Under the pieces are notes generated by a model, which saw only the letters and a list, made by a program, of their open reading frames with translations, was not told the origin of the DNA and did no database searches. The position numbers were made by a program, and so were the translations under genes. Positions 23,953-31,373 of a DNA stretch of 35,499 bases are shown here, piece by piece; within the stretch, counting starts at the first letter, position 1; each line of letters opens with the position of its first letter. Source of the stretch: JBDHZK01 sp039811865 (lineage in GTDB: Bacteria > Actinomycetota > Actinomycetes > Propionibacteriales > Propionibacteriaceae). Location: assembly GCA_039811865.1 (NCBI GenBank), contig JBDHZK010000009.1:1-35499 (forward strand), in the 5' to 3' direction.

Positions 23953-25449
23953 CTACAGGTCCGAGTGATCTTGGCGGATCTCGCGCCAGCGGGCCAACCG
24001 GCCACCGCGGCCGACCTGATGGAAGCGTTCCTCCACCCGGGCCCGTTGCTGCGAGGGGGCGACGACGATCATCTCGTCTCCGATCCGGATCTTGTCTCCC
24101 GGCGCCGGAACGAACGGTTCACCGCCGCGCACGACCAGCGAAACCGCGCACGCCCGCGGTAGGCGAAGCTCCCGGATCTCGACCCCCTGCAGCTTCGAGC
24201 CGACCGGCACCTTGACCTGGATCAAATCGGCGCCGATCCGGTCCAAGGGCGCCACCTCGACCTCGGCGTCGGTGGTGTCGTCGGCGGCGATTTGAAGTAC
24301 TCGGGCCAGCCATGCCAGCGTCGGCGCCTGCACCAGCGTGAACACGATGACGAAAACCAGGACGACGTCGAAGAGCTGGTCGGAGCGGGTGAGCCCGGCC
24401 GCCATCGGGACCGTCGCCATGATGATGGGGACGGCCCCACGCAGGCCGGCCCACGACAAGAACAGGTGCTCGCGCCAGTTGATCTTGAACCACACGGTGC
24501 ACACGAAGACGGAGACGGGCCGGGCGACAAAGGTGCAGAAGAGTCCGAGCAGCACTCCGATCACGACACTGTTCCAGGTCAGGCGCGACGGTTCGGCCAG
24601 CAGCCCGAGCATCACGAACAGGCCGATCTGGGCGATCCAGCCGACGCCCTCGGCGAAGCTCCGCGTCGCCGCGCGGTGCGGCAGTCGCTTGTTGCCCAGG
24701 AGCACGGCACAGAAGTAGACGGCCGCGAAGCCGGAAACGTGGACGAGTGTGCCCAGCCCGTAGGACAAGACGGCCCAACCCATCGCCGCTAACGGATACA
24801 GGCCGGACGACGGCAGCGCGACCGTCCGCATCACCCAGACCCCGGCCAGACCGACGAGGACGCCGATGAGGACGCCGCCGAGCAGCTCGCCAACCACCAA
24901 CAGTCCGATCATCAGCGGGCCGCCCTCGAACTGCGCCCCCATCGCCAGTTCGGTGGCGACCGCCACGAGGAGGACGACCGGCGCGTCGTTGAGCCCCGAT
25001 TCCGCCTCGAGAATGGCGCGCAGCCGGGCGGGAATGGGCACCTTGCGCAGCACCGAGAAGACGGCGGCGGAATCGGTGGGGGCGGTTACCGCCCCAAGCA
25101 GGACGGACACGCCGAGATTCAGCCCCAAAAGCAGGTGGCAGAACAAGGCGACCAGGCCGATGCTCACGCCGACGCCAACGACGGCCAGCAGCGTCGCCAG
25201 GCCGAGCGTCCCCCGGATATCGGCCCACTTGGTCGTGAGCCCGCCCTCGCCGAGGATGAGGACCAGCGCCGCGAAGCCGAGCGCGTGCGCCAGCCCGGCG
25301 TCCTTGAACTCGAAGACGCTGCCCAACGCCATCCCTAGCCCAAGGAAGATCAGCAGGGAGGGCAGACCCAGGCGGGCGCCGATGCGCGCGGCGAGGACAG
25401 CGACCAAGACGACCAGGGCACCGATCAGCAGGGCAGTGTCGAGTTCCAT
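23953..25449 (-). CDS. CPA1-type cation/proton antiporter with TrkA_C domain
   Basis: 498 residues. About 12 hydrophobic segments, with the transport motif LEAESGLNDAPVV, then a C-terminal TrkA_C domain (about 410-485; VKVPVGSKLQGVEIRELRLP) that binds a regulatory ligand such as c-di-AMP or nucleotides in relatives. The NhaP2/CvrA type exchanges K+ or Na+ for H+. GGGAGGGGGTGGG is before the ATG. Confidence 0.93.
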   Translation of the reverse strand: MELDTALLIGALVVLVAVLAARIGARLGLPSLLIFLGLGMALGSVFEFKDAGLAHALGFAALVLILGEGGLTTKWADIRGTLGLATLLAVVGVGVSIGLVALFCHLLLGLNLGVSVLLGAVTAPTDSAAVFSVLRKVPIPARLRAILEAESGLNDAPVVLLVAVATELAMGAQFEGGPLMIGLLVVGELLGGVLIGVLVGLAGVWVMRTVALPSSGLYPLAAMGWAVLSYGLGTLVHVSGFAAVYFCAVLLGNKRLPHRAATRSFAEGVGWIAQIGLFVMLGLLAEPSRLTWNSVVIGVLLGLFCTFVARPVSVFVCTVWFKINWREHLFLSWAGLRGAVPIIMATVPMAAGLTRSDQLFDVVLVFVIVFTLVQAPTLAWLARVLQIAADDTTDAEVEVAPLDRIGADLIQVKVPVGSKLQGVEIRELRLPRACAVSLVVRGGEPFVPAPGDKIRIGDEMIVVAPSQQRARVEERFHQVGRGGRLARWREIRQDHSDL

Positions 25450-25555
25450 CCCACCCCCTCCCCAGCCGTTCCCTAACCTTACGAAAGGCTCCGCCCGAGC
25501 GTGTGTCGCGGACGTGACGCCAACATTTCCGCACGGCTGCGCGAGGGCGGTCTAG

Positions 25556-25885
25556 CCATTCGGCCGGTTCGCCGAGGACGACTTCAGTGCGCTCGTCCTG
25601 GCCGCCGGTCTGGGCGACAGCTTCGAGATCCAACTCGCGTGCAGGTTCGCCGACTCTCCGAACCTCCCTGGGGTGGACCCGTACTGCCTGGTCAGGGCCG
25701 GGCCCGCCACCCACTACGGCAGCGCGGAGTCCTACGAGGTCGACGGCTCGGTCATGCGGCTATGGCTGACAATGGACGCCGCGGACGTCCTCGGGGTGCC
25801 GCCGGCGTTCGAGGTGGATCCGGGCACCGATGGCGCGCCCCTCGCCCGCCTGAACCTGCCGGGTCTGCCCGCCCAAGGCGCGCGC
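25556..25885 (+). pseudogene. Imm10-like immunity protein relic
   Basis: In one frame after TAG (25553-25555), the translation reads like an Imm10 immunity protein: GLGDSFEIQLACRFAD, then VDPYCLVRAGPATHYG, SYEVDGSVMRLWLTMD and AADVLGVPP. There is no ATG, GTG or TTG before the middle of the domain, and no stop before the frame runs into the tRNA gene. Both ends are therefore broken. No polymorphic toxin gene is present. The family call rests on pattern memory. Confidence 0.45.
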
Positions 25886-25912
25886 GGAGTCAGGCAGTCT
25901 CGAAATGACGAA

Positions 25913-25932
25913 CGCCCGGCGATTGCCGGGCG
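25913..25932 (-). terminator. Hairpin after tRNA-Ser
   Basis: CGCCCGGC (25913-25920), GATT loop, GCCGGGCG (25925-25932). Read on the minus strand it follows the tRNA 3' end by about 10 bases and leads into a T-rich stretch (TTCGTCATTT). A good intrinsic terminator for the tRNA. Confidence 0.7.
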
Positions 25933-25942
25933 CTCTTGGTGT

Positions 25943-26030
25943 TGGCGGTGGCGGAGGGATTTGAACCCTCGGAGGGTTGCCCCTCACGCGCTTTCGAGGC
26001 GCGCTCTTTCGGCCGCTCAGACACGCCACC
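25943..26030 (-). tRNA. tRNA-Ser (anticodon CGA)
   Basis: Minus strand, 5' end at 26030. Acceptor arms GGTGGCG and CGCCACC pair perfectly, and discriminator G plus a genome-encoded CCA end at 25943. The anticodon loop CTCGAAA gives anticodon CGA (codon UCG). A long variable arm (GAGGGGCAACCCTC) marks the serine class, and GGTTCAAAT is the T-loop. A -10 element TATGGT lies seven bases upstream. Confidence 0.95.
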
Positions 26031-26037
26031 GCGGGAA

Positions 26038-26043
26038 ACCATA
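26038..26043 (-). promoter_or_regulatory. tRNA-Ser promoter -10
   Basis: TATGGT on the minus strand, seven bases before the tRNA 5' end. TTGGCG (26068-26063) is a possible -35 at a 19-bp spacing. Confidence 0.5.
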
Positions 26044-26103
26044 CTCGTGCCCGCGGAGGCGGCGCCAATCCGGAGACACCCAGGCCCTGATTGGGCCGCC
26101 GCC

Positions 26104-26189
26104 GTGGAAACGTGCGGCTGGTCGGGCGGCCCCAACTCCCCGCCGCCTCAACAGCTACCGATCCGGAGCGAAGCGCCGCACAAAACCAC
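26104..26189. repeat. 86-bp intergenic element, copy 3 (inverted ends)
   Basis: Begins GTGGAAACGTGCGG and ends CCGCACAAAACCAC. It has the same length as copy 1 and shares both ends and the internal CCGCCGCCT at the same position. It lies between tadA and tRNA-Ser. Confidence 0.65.
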
Positions 26190-26220
26190 CCGATCCGGCG
26201 CCGGCGGGGACGGGAACCGC

Positions 26221-26697
26221 CTACACCGCGCGCTGGGCGTCGAAGAAGGCGCGCAGTAGGACGGCGGACTCGTCCGCGCCGACCCCGCTGACGACGTCCA
26301 CGCGGTGATTGAGCCGGGGGTCGCGGACGACGTCCCAAAGGGACGACACGGCGCCGGCCTTGGGGTCGAAGGCGCCGAAGACCAGCCGGTCGATGCGGGC
26401 GAGGACCAGCGCACCGGCGCACATCGTGCACGGCTCGAGCGTGACCACCAGCGTCAGCCCCGCCAGGCGCCAACTGCCCACGGCCGCGGCGGCGCGACGC
26501 AGCGCCAGGATTTCGGCGTGCGCACACGGGTCGCCGGACAGCTCGCGTTCGTTGTGCGCGCGGCTGATCAGGCGCCCGGCTTCGTCCAGCGTCACCGCAC
26601 CGACCGGGACGTCCCCGTGCGCCGGCGCGGCCGATGCCTCTGCCAGGGCCTCGCGCATCGCCCCGGCCCAGCGACGTGGGCCGCTCAGCTCCGCCAC
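26221..26697 (-). CDS. tadA: tRNA adenosine(34) deaminase
   Basis: 158 residues. A zinc-dependent deaminase with HAE at 60-62 (CAHAEIL) and PCTMC (89-93) supplying His60, Glu62, Cys90 and Cys93. It converts A34 to inosine in tRNA-Arg(ACG). The GTG start at 26697 is one base after the stop of the upstream partner gene; a longer frame upstream overlaps that gene and is not used. The standard actinobacterial order is partner-tadA. Confidence 0.95.
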   Translation of the reverse strand: MAELSGPRRWAGAMREALAEASAAPAHGDVPVGAVTLDEAGRLISRAHNERELSGDPCAHAEILALRRAAAAVGSWRLAGLTLVVTLEPCTMCAGALVLARIDRLVFGAFDPKAGAVSSLWDVVRDPRLNHRVDVVSGVGADESAVLLRAFFDAQRAV

Positions 26698-26698
26698 G

Positions 26699-27388
26699 TC
26701 AGTCGCTGAAGGAGACGTCCACAACCTTGCGAAACTGCGGGCCGAACTTGATCTTGTCGACCAGTTGCAGGGCGAGTTCGTCGGCGTCGGAATCGAGGTC
26801 GGAGGCGATTGCCTCAAGGTCGAAATCCGAAAGGCCGAAGTCGGCGAAGATCTCGCCGTCGCCCAACGGCCCGGCCTCGTCCTCGTCGGGCAGCTCCGCG
26901 CCGAGGTAGTCGGAGATGTCGCGCGCCAGCGGCCAGTCGATGGCGGCCACGGCGTCCGACAAGAACACCTGCACGTGCCGGCCCCGCACCCGCACGAGCG
27001 CGAAGAACTCCTCGGCGATCGCCACCACCGCGGCCGCGCCGGCGTCGCCCGGAATCCTGCGAAGCTCCGCGATCAGGGCCTCGAGGTCGTTCACCGAGTC
27101 GGCGGTCAACGCCTGCGCGACGGGGGCGCCGTCCTCGCGGTAGATCGCGACGGCGAAGTCGATGTCGTCCTCGCCTGCGTCCTCGGGGTAGTCGTCGTCA
27201 TCGAGGTCACCGTCTTCGAGGTCTCCCTCGTCGGCGTCGTCGACGAGCTCGGTGTCCTCATCGGACTCGTCGAACAGGTCCAGATCGTCGATGTCGTCGA
27301 GGCCAGCCCGGTCGTCCCCCGAATCGGGAAGCGGGCTGACCGTTGCGTCGAACGGCTCCGCGTCGAAGTCGCGTCGGTCCTGGCTCAC
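26699..27388 (-). CDS. Putative TadA-associated protein
   Basis: 229 residues. The C-terminal 150 (DFAVAIYREDGAPVAQALTADSVNDLEALIAELRRIPG onward) match the actinobacterial family found next to tadA. The N-terminal 75 residues are an acidic low-complexity segment almost all Asp and Glu. Function unknown; conserved linkage suggests a role in tRNA modification or TadA regulation. A purine-rich ribosome binding site GAGGGAGGAGG precedes the ATG. It is divergent from upp. Confidence 0.85.
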   Translation of the reverse strand: MSQDRRDFDAEPFDATVSPLPDSGDDRAGLDDIDDLDLFDESDEDTELVDDADEGDLEDGDLDDDDYPEDAGEDDIDFAVAIYREDGAPVAQALTADSVNDLEALIAELRRIPGDAGAAAVVAIAEEFFALVRVRGRHVQVFLSDAVAAIDWPLARDISDYLGAELPDEDEAGPLGDGEIFADFGLSDFDLEAIASDLDSDADELALQLVDKIKFGPQFRKVVDVSFSD

Positions 27389-27509
27389 GATTCCTCCTCC
27401 CTCGGGTCGGTCGCCTCCCCAATGGTGTCAGATCGCCCCGCGGAACACGCCAGCAGTTCGCCCCGGGATCCGGCTGGTGGCCTGCGATTCGTTGTGGGAT
27501 CGTTCGGCC

Positions 27510-28151
27510 ATGGACGTCATCGCCGTTGATCATCCGCTGGTGGCCCACAAGCTGACCATGCTGCGGGACAAGTCCACCGACTCCCCCACCTTCCGCCAGT
27601 TGGTCGAGGAGCTCGTCACGCTGCTGGCCTACGAGGCAACCCGGGCGGTGCGCGTCCAGCCGCTCGACATCCTCACCCCGATGGCGGCGATGACGGGCGT
27701 CACTCTCAGCCACCCGCGCCCCTTGGTGGTCCCGATCCTGCGTGCCGGTCTGGGCATGCTCGAGGGTATGACCCGCCTCATGCCGGCGGCCGAGGTGGGC
27801 TTTGTCGGGATGGTCCGCGACGAGCGGACGCTGCAGCCGTTCACCTACGCCGAGCGGTTGCCGAAGGACCTTTCGGGACGCCAGTGCTACGTCCTCGACC
27901 CGATGCTCGCCACGGGCGGTTCCCTGGGTGGCACGGTGCAGTTCCTGGTCGACCGCGGCGCCGACCACATCACCTGCATCTGTCTGCTGGCCGCCCCGGA
28001 AGGCATCGAGCACATGCGTGAACTGGTCGACCCGATCGGCGTCCCGTGCACGCTGGTCGTCGCGGCGATCGATGAGAAGCTCAACGAGATCGGCTACATC
28101 GTGCCCGGCCTTGGGGACGCCGGCGACCGGCTCTACGGCCTGGCGGAGTAG
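27510..28151 (+). CDS. upp: Uracil phosphoribosyltransferase
   Basis: 213 residues, the normal length. It makes UMP from uracil and PRPP. The PRPP loop is VLDPMLATGGS (128-138), with the flexible segment VRDERTLQP and the uracil-binding YIVPGLGDAGDRLYG at the end. ATG 27510 gives the expected N-terminus (MDVIAVDHPLVAHKL). Divergent from the tadA operon across a 121-bp region. Confidence 0.96.
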   Translation: MDVIAVDHPLVAHKLTMLRDKSTDSPTFRQLVEELVTLLAYEATRAVRVQPLDILTPMAAMTGVTLSHPRPLVVPILRAGLGMLEGMTRLMPAAEVGFVGMVRDERTLQPFTYAERLPKDLSGRQCYVLDPMLATGGSLGGTVQFLVDRGADHITCICLLAAPEGIEHMRELVDPIGVPCTLVVAAIDEKLNEIGYIVPGLGDAGDRLYGLAE

Positions 28152-28470
28152 CGGGGCGCGCACCCGCCAGGTCCGTCCTGGACCGGCCGAGTCCAGCATC
28201 GCCGGTCACCGGCCTGGGTAACGGGGTCGTCGCCGCAATGCGCGCGTTCGGGCAGGGATGGATGTCGAGTTGGTTCACGGGAAGAGCGCCGATCGGGTCG
28301 GTTCGGTTGGGCTGAGCGACCCGGCGGCGTGGTGGACCCTGCGGCCGATCAGCCGCAGGCTGATCCCTAGGGGACATCTCCACCGGTGCGGCCAGCGACG
28401 CTGGGCGCCGGCTCCCCCCGCCTCTGGGGGGACGAATGCGGGTCGCCTGACCTCGGACGGCACCGACCGC
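28152..28470. other. Intergenic region between convergent upp and the patatin gene
   Basis: No gene is seen. It holds small hairpins: GCCGG-TCA-CCGGC at 28201-28213, CTGCGGC-CGATCA-GCCGCAG at 28339-28358 and CCCCCC-GCCTCT-GGGGGG at 28414-28431. None is followed by a T-run, but the last is about 40 bp after the patatin stop and might end that operon. Open frames here look like shadows. Confidence 0.5.
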
Positions 28471-30492
28471 CTACTGCCGCATGACGCTGCGCAGCACCGC
28501 GCGCGGGTGCGGGACGCTGCCCTTGGTGACTGCGTAGTCGTCCTCGCCCCACCGCGTAGCGACGCCGACGAGTTCGTCGGTCTCGGCCAGCGCGGCCACC
28601 CGGCCCGCGGCGTCGCGTTCCTCGTCGGAGTGGAAGCGATACGCCCTGCCGACCCCATGCTCGATCAGCGGCCGGTAGGCGGGGTACACCCGTTCCATTC
28701 CCCAAAGCGCCTCGGCGAGCCCGACCATGGACGTCCGGTAACGGATCCAGCAGTGGTTCTCGAAGTCGAAATCCTCGAATTGCTGGGCTGCCTCGTCCCC
28801 GCGCAGGCCCAGCGCGGTGATCGTCGGTTTGGCCATCTTCAGGTTCAGCCCGCCCTCGTCCGGTGTGGTGCGCAACTCCACGACCCGGTCGCGGAAGCCG
28901 GGGGCCGGCACCGCCATGTTGTCGACCCAGTTGTGCATGGTCCCCACCACGGCGCCCAGGAATCCGACCATCGAGGTGATCGGATGCTGACGCTGGACGA
29001 TCCCGGGCGCATTTCCCTTGGCCCGCCAGGTCATCTGCCCCGGATAGTCCGGATGCTCTTCGGCGAGGTTGATGCCGAACGTGGGCCGTCCCGGCCAAAG
29101 GGTGTCGAAGAAGTGGATCGGGAAGTTACTGGCGATGCCGCCGTCGGAGAACCAGACCTCGATCATCCCCTGCTTGCCCGGCGCGCGGGAGAAGTCGATC
29201 GTTTGGCAAGGCACGGCGCTGATCAGCCCCGGGAAGGACAGGCTGAGCCGCACCCCGACGACGACCGGGATGTCCGGTGCGGCCGGCAGCCGACGCACCG
29301 GCGTCCCGGGGTGCCGGGTGCAGAACTGATCGATCGGGACGTCGCGGCCGTCGGCTCGCTGCGTCTTCGGGCTGGGCAGTCGGGACGTCCGGACGAGCTG
29401 ATCGAGCACCTTCGCGGGGAAGTACGCCCGCCAGCATTCCGGGCAGAAGTGGAACGACTTGGTCCGGAACGGGAAGACGTATGGACGCTGGAAGGTGAGG
29501 CAGGTGGTCATCATCTGCAGGTCGAGTTCCGGCGCGAACGCCGCCAGCCGGGCGGGGTTCTCCGGAGCACTGTCCTCATCCAGGTGCAACTCGCGAAAGG
29601 CGGCCGAAGCGGCCTCGCCGAACAGGTGCCCGAAGGTCAGCGGACCGGCGTCGGGGGCCAGGCCGGCGACCTCGTCCAGCTTCGCCGTGAGCCAATCCGT
29701 CAGTGGCGGCGGCTGCGTCGAGCCGGGCTCGGCCAGCCCCGTACACACGCCGTAGCCGTTGGCGGGGAGGCGAGCCAGTGTCGTCCGGACCAACGACCAG
29801 GCTGCTGCCACCAGTCCCAACACCAGGGCTAGGACGACCCCGAACGCCACGTTCAACACCGCGGCCCAAACCGGCACGCCGAACCAAACGGGCAGCGTGA
29901 CCAATACCAGCACGGCCAAACCCACACCCACGAACGCCAGCGGAGCCGAACGCAGGGCGATGCCGATCACAGCCGCGACCTTGGTGCCCCGCGACCAGCC
30001 CGGCTCGACCAGGCTGGTCAGCACGTCGTAGGGCCCGCGCAGCGCGGCGCTGGGCTGGAACAGCGACGCCAACCGCTCCCCCATCAGACCGGGAATGCCC
30101 GCCAGGGCCAAGAACCCCGTCGCACTTTGGTTCGCCGCCTGCCCACTCAAACCCTCGGCCCGCCCAACGGGCGCCTCCCCACCCAAACCCTGAGCCTGTC
30201 GAAGGGCCGCCTCCTCCCGACCGACTTGATCAATGTCCTCGCCCGTGCTCGTACGCGGCTGGACGCCGGTGCGGCGCTGGTACTCGGCGGCGGCCGTCAG
30301 CGCGGCGGCGATGGCGCCCGCGGACGCGCCGCCGACCTGCCGGAACCGGTACCGCGTGGCCAACCGGCAGGCGGCCAACGGATACACCAGCCCGCTGGTG
30401 ATCCCGCCCTTCATGATCAGGTCGCATTCGGCGACCGGGGCGGCGTAGGCGGCCGGATCCTTGAGATCGAAGTCCTTCATGGGCGTGGTCAT
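28471..30492 (-). CDS. Patatin-like phospholipase with membrane segments (candidate defence effector)
   Basis: 673 residues. Patatin motifs: oxyanion loop KGGITSG (28-34), nucleophile Ser57 in GASAG (55-59), and catalytic Asp450 in the DGG motif (FSDGGIASNFP). Two or three membrane helices lie at about 172-235, inside a large insertion. A CPEC pair (350-353) and Cys391 may bind metal. It probably cleaves membrane lipids. ATG 30492 has GGAGGGA upstream and overlaps the HNH stop by four bases (ATGA). Residues about 94-117 are two 12-residue repeats made by a dispersed DNA repeat. Third gene of the HNH-ATPase operon. Confidence 0.82.
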   Translation of the reverse strand: MTTPMKDFDLKDPAAYAAPVAECDLIMKGGITSGLVYPLAACRLATRYRFRQVGGASAGAIAAALTAAAEYQRRTGVQPRTSTGEDIDQVGREEAALRQAQGLGGEAPVGRAEGLSGQAANQSATGFLALAGIPGLMGERLASLFQPSAALRGPYDVLTSLVEPGWSRGTKVAAVIGIALRSAPLAFVGVGLAVLVLVTLPVWFGVPVWAAVLNVAFGVVLALVLGLVAAAWSLVRTTLARLPANGYGVCTGLAEPGSTQPPPLTDWLTAKLDEVAGLAPDAGPLTFGHLFGEAASAAFRELHLDEDSAPENPARLAAFAPELDLQMMTTCLTFQRPYVFPFRTKSFHFCPECWRAYFPAKVLDQLVRTSRLPSPKTQRADGRDVPIDQFCTRHPGTPVRRLPAAPDIPVVVGVRLSLSFPGLISAVPCQTIDFSRAPGKQGMIEVWFSDGGIASNFPIHFFDTLWPGRPTFGINLAEEHPDYPGQMTWRAKGNAPGIVQRQHPITSMVGFLGAVVGTMHNWVDNMAVPAPGFRDRVVELRTTPDEGGLNLKMAKPTITALGLRGDEAAQQFEDFDFENHCWIRYRTSMVGLAEALWGMERVYPAYRPLIEHGVGRAYRFHSDEERDAAGRVAALAETDELVGVATRWGEDDYAVTKGSVPHPRAVLRSVMRQ
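30142..30214. repeat. Tandem 36/37-bp repeat inside patatin gene
   Basis: Two imperfect units lie head to tail: 30142-30177 and 30178-30214. The second contains CCCTGAGCCTGTCGAAGGGC, a widely dispersed high-GC motif also seen at 5311-5419. On the minus strand they encode in frame EAALRQAQGLGG and EAPVGRAEGLSG, a likely flexible loop before the membrane helices. Insertion kept the frame. Confidence 0.6.
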
Positions 30493-31373
30493 GGCAACTT
30501 CCCTCCAAACAGCCGGCGGGCGGCATCGTCGATCATCTGGGCGCACATCGCTGAGTACTCCTGGTCGGGTCGGGCGTATCCCTTCAGTTCCGCCACGTGC
30601 CGCTTGAACCGCTCGGCGAGGTGGGGCGTCAGGCCGGCGGAGTTGATCTCGTCCACGTCGTCCTCCACGTCGGCCAGCGCCATGGTCAGCCGCTTCAACA
30701 TCGCCAGGCGGGCGTCCACCAGCCCGCGCCGCTGCAGCGCGTAGACCTCGATCGAGGCCTGCCCTTGCGGGCTGGGCGTCCGCTTGCGACCCACCGGCGC
30801 GGGCTCGACCTCGCCGGCGCGGGGGCTGCGTAGATCGGTGACGAAGCGCAGATGCTTGGCCGGCTCGTCGAAGTACGGATGCAACAGCAGGCGCGGCTCG
30901 TCCGCCTCTTCGCCGGGACGCCGCGCGCGCCGCGCTTCAGCTCCGACCGGAAATCGGTTCGCCTTGCCCGCGGTGGCGCGCAGGTTGTCCGGCAGTTCCT
31001 GCCCGCGCGGCCGGTTGCAGTCGGCGCACGACGGCAGCAGGTTGAGCCACTGTGAGGCCAGCCAGTAGTAGCCCGGCGGGGTGACCGCCGAGCTTCCCGG
31101 CGTGAGTTGGACGCCCGCCTTGGGGCGGTAGTGCTCGACGTCCAGCGGCATGGTCGCGCCGTAATAGGACTCGCAGTAGGCGCATTTGCGGTGAAAAGTG
31201 CTGTCGAGAGTCGCTTTCACGTCGTCGTTGCTGTACGCGTGAAAGCCGGGCTTGGTGAACGATTGGCCTGCGTGGGCGGGGTCGGCGAACCAGTCCAGCG
31301 CGGCCTGACGCTCGCGCAGCGTCCGAACCGATGCCAGCGACGGCGGCTCCGGCGGGACGGGCACCCTACGCAT
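30489..31373 (-). CDS. HNH endonuclease of the PtuB-like group
   Basis: 294 residues. HNH core: Cys64-x2-Cys67 (KCAYCESYYG), EHYRPK at 80-85, and Cys116-x2-Cys119 (CADCNRPRG) with the intervening YYWLASQWLNLLPSC. This is the architecture of the retron Ec78/Septu PtuB-type nucleases. It overlaps the ATPase gene by eight bases and the patatin gene by four, so expression is coupled. It may cut DNA or tRNA when its ATPase partner is triggered. About 150 C-terminal residues (HLRFVTDLRSP onward) have no motif that I recognise. Confidence 0.85.
   Translation of the reverse strand: MRRVPVPPEPPSLASVRTLRERQAALDWFADPAHAGQSFTKPGFHAYSNDDVKATLDSTFHRKCAYCESYYGATMPLDVEHYRPKAGVQLTPGSSAVTPPGYYWLASQWLNLLPSCADCNRPRGQELPDNLRATAGKANRFPVGAEARRARRPGEEADEPRLLLHPYFDEPAKHLRFVTDLRSPRAGEVEPAPVGRKRTPSPQGQASIEVYALQRRGLVDARLAMLKRLTMALADVEDDVDEINSAGLTPHLAERFKRHVAELKGYARPDQEYSAMCAQMIDDAARRLFGGKLP

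Noticed and set aside
24119..25714. 531-codon minus-strand frame overlapping the antiporter
   Set aside because: Same strand but a different frame; Arg-rich shadow, while the 498-residue frame has transport motifs.
28258..29832. 524-codon plus-strand frame opposite the patatin gene
   Set aside because: Shadow frame; the minus-strand gene has intact patatin motifs and a proper ribosome binding site.
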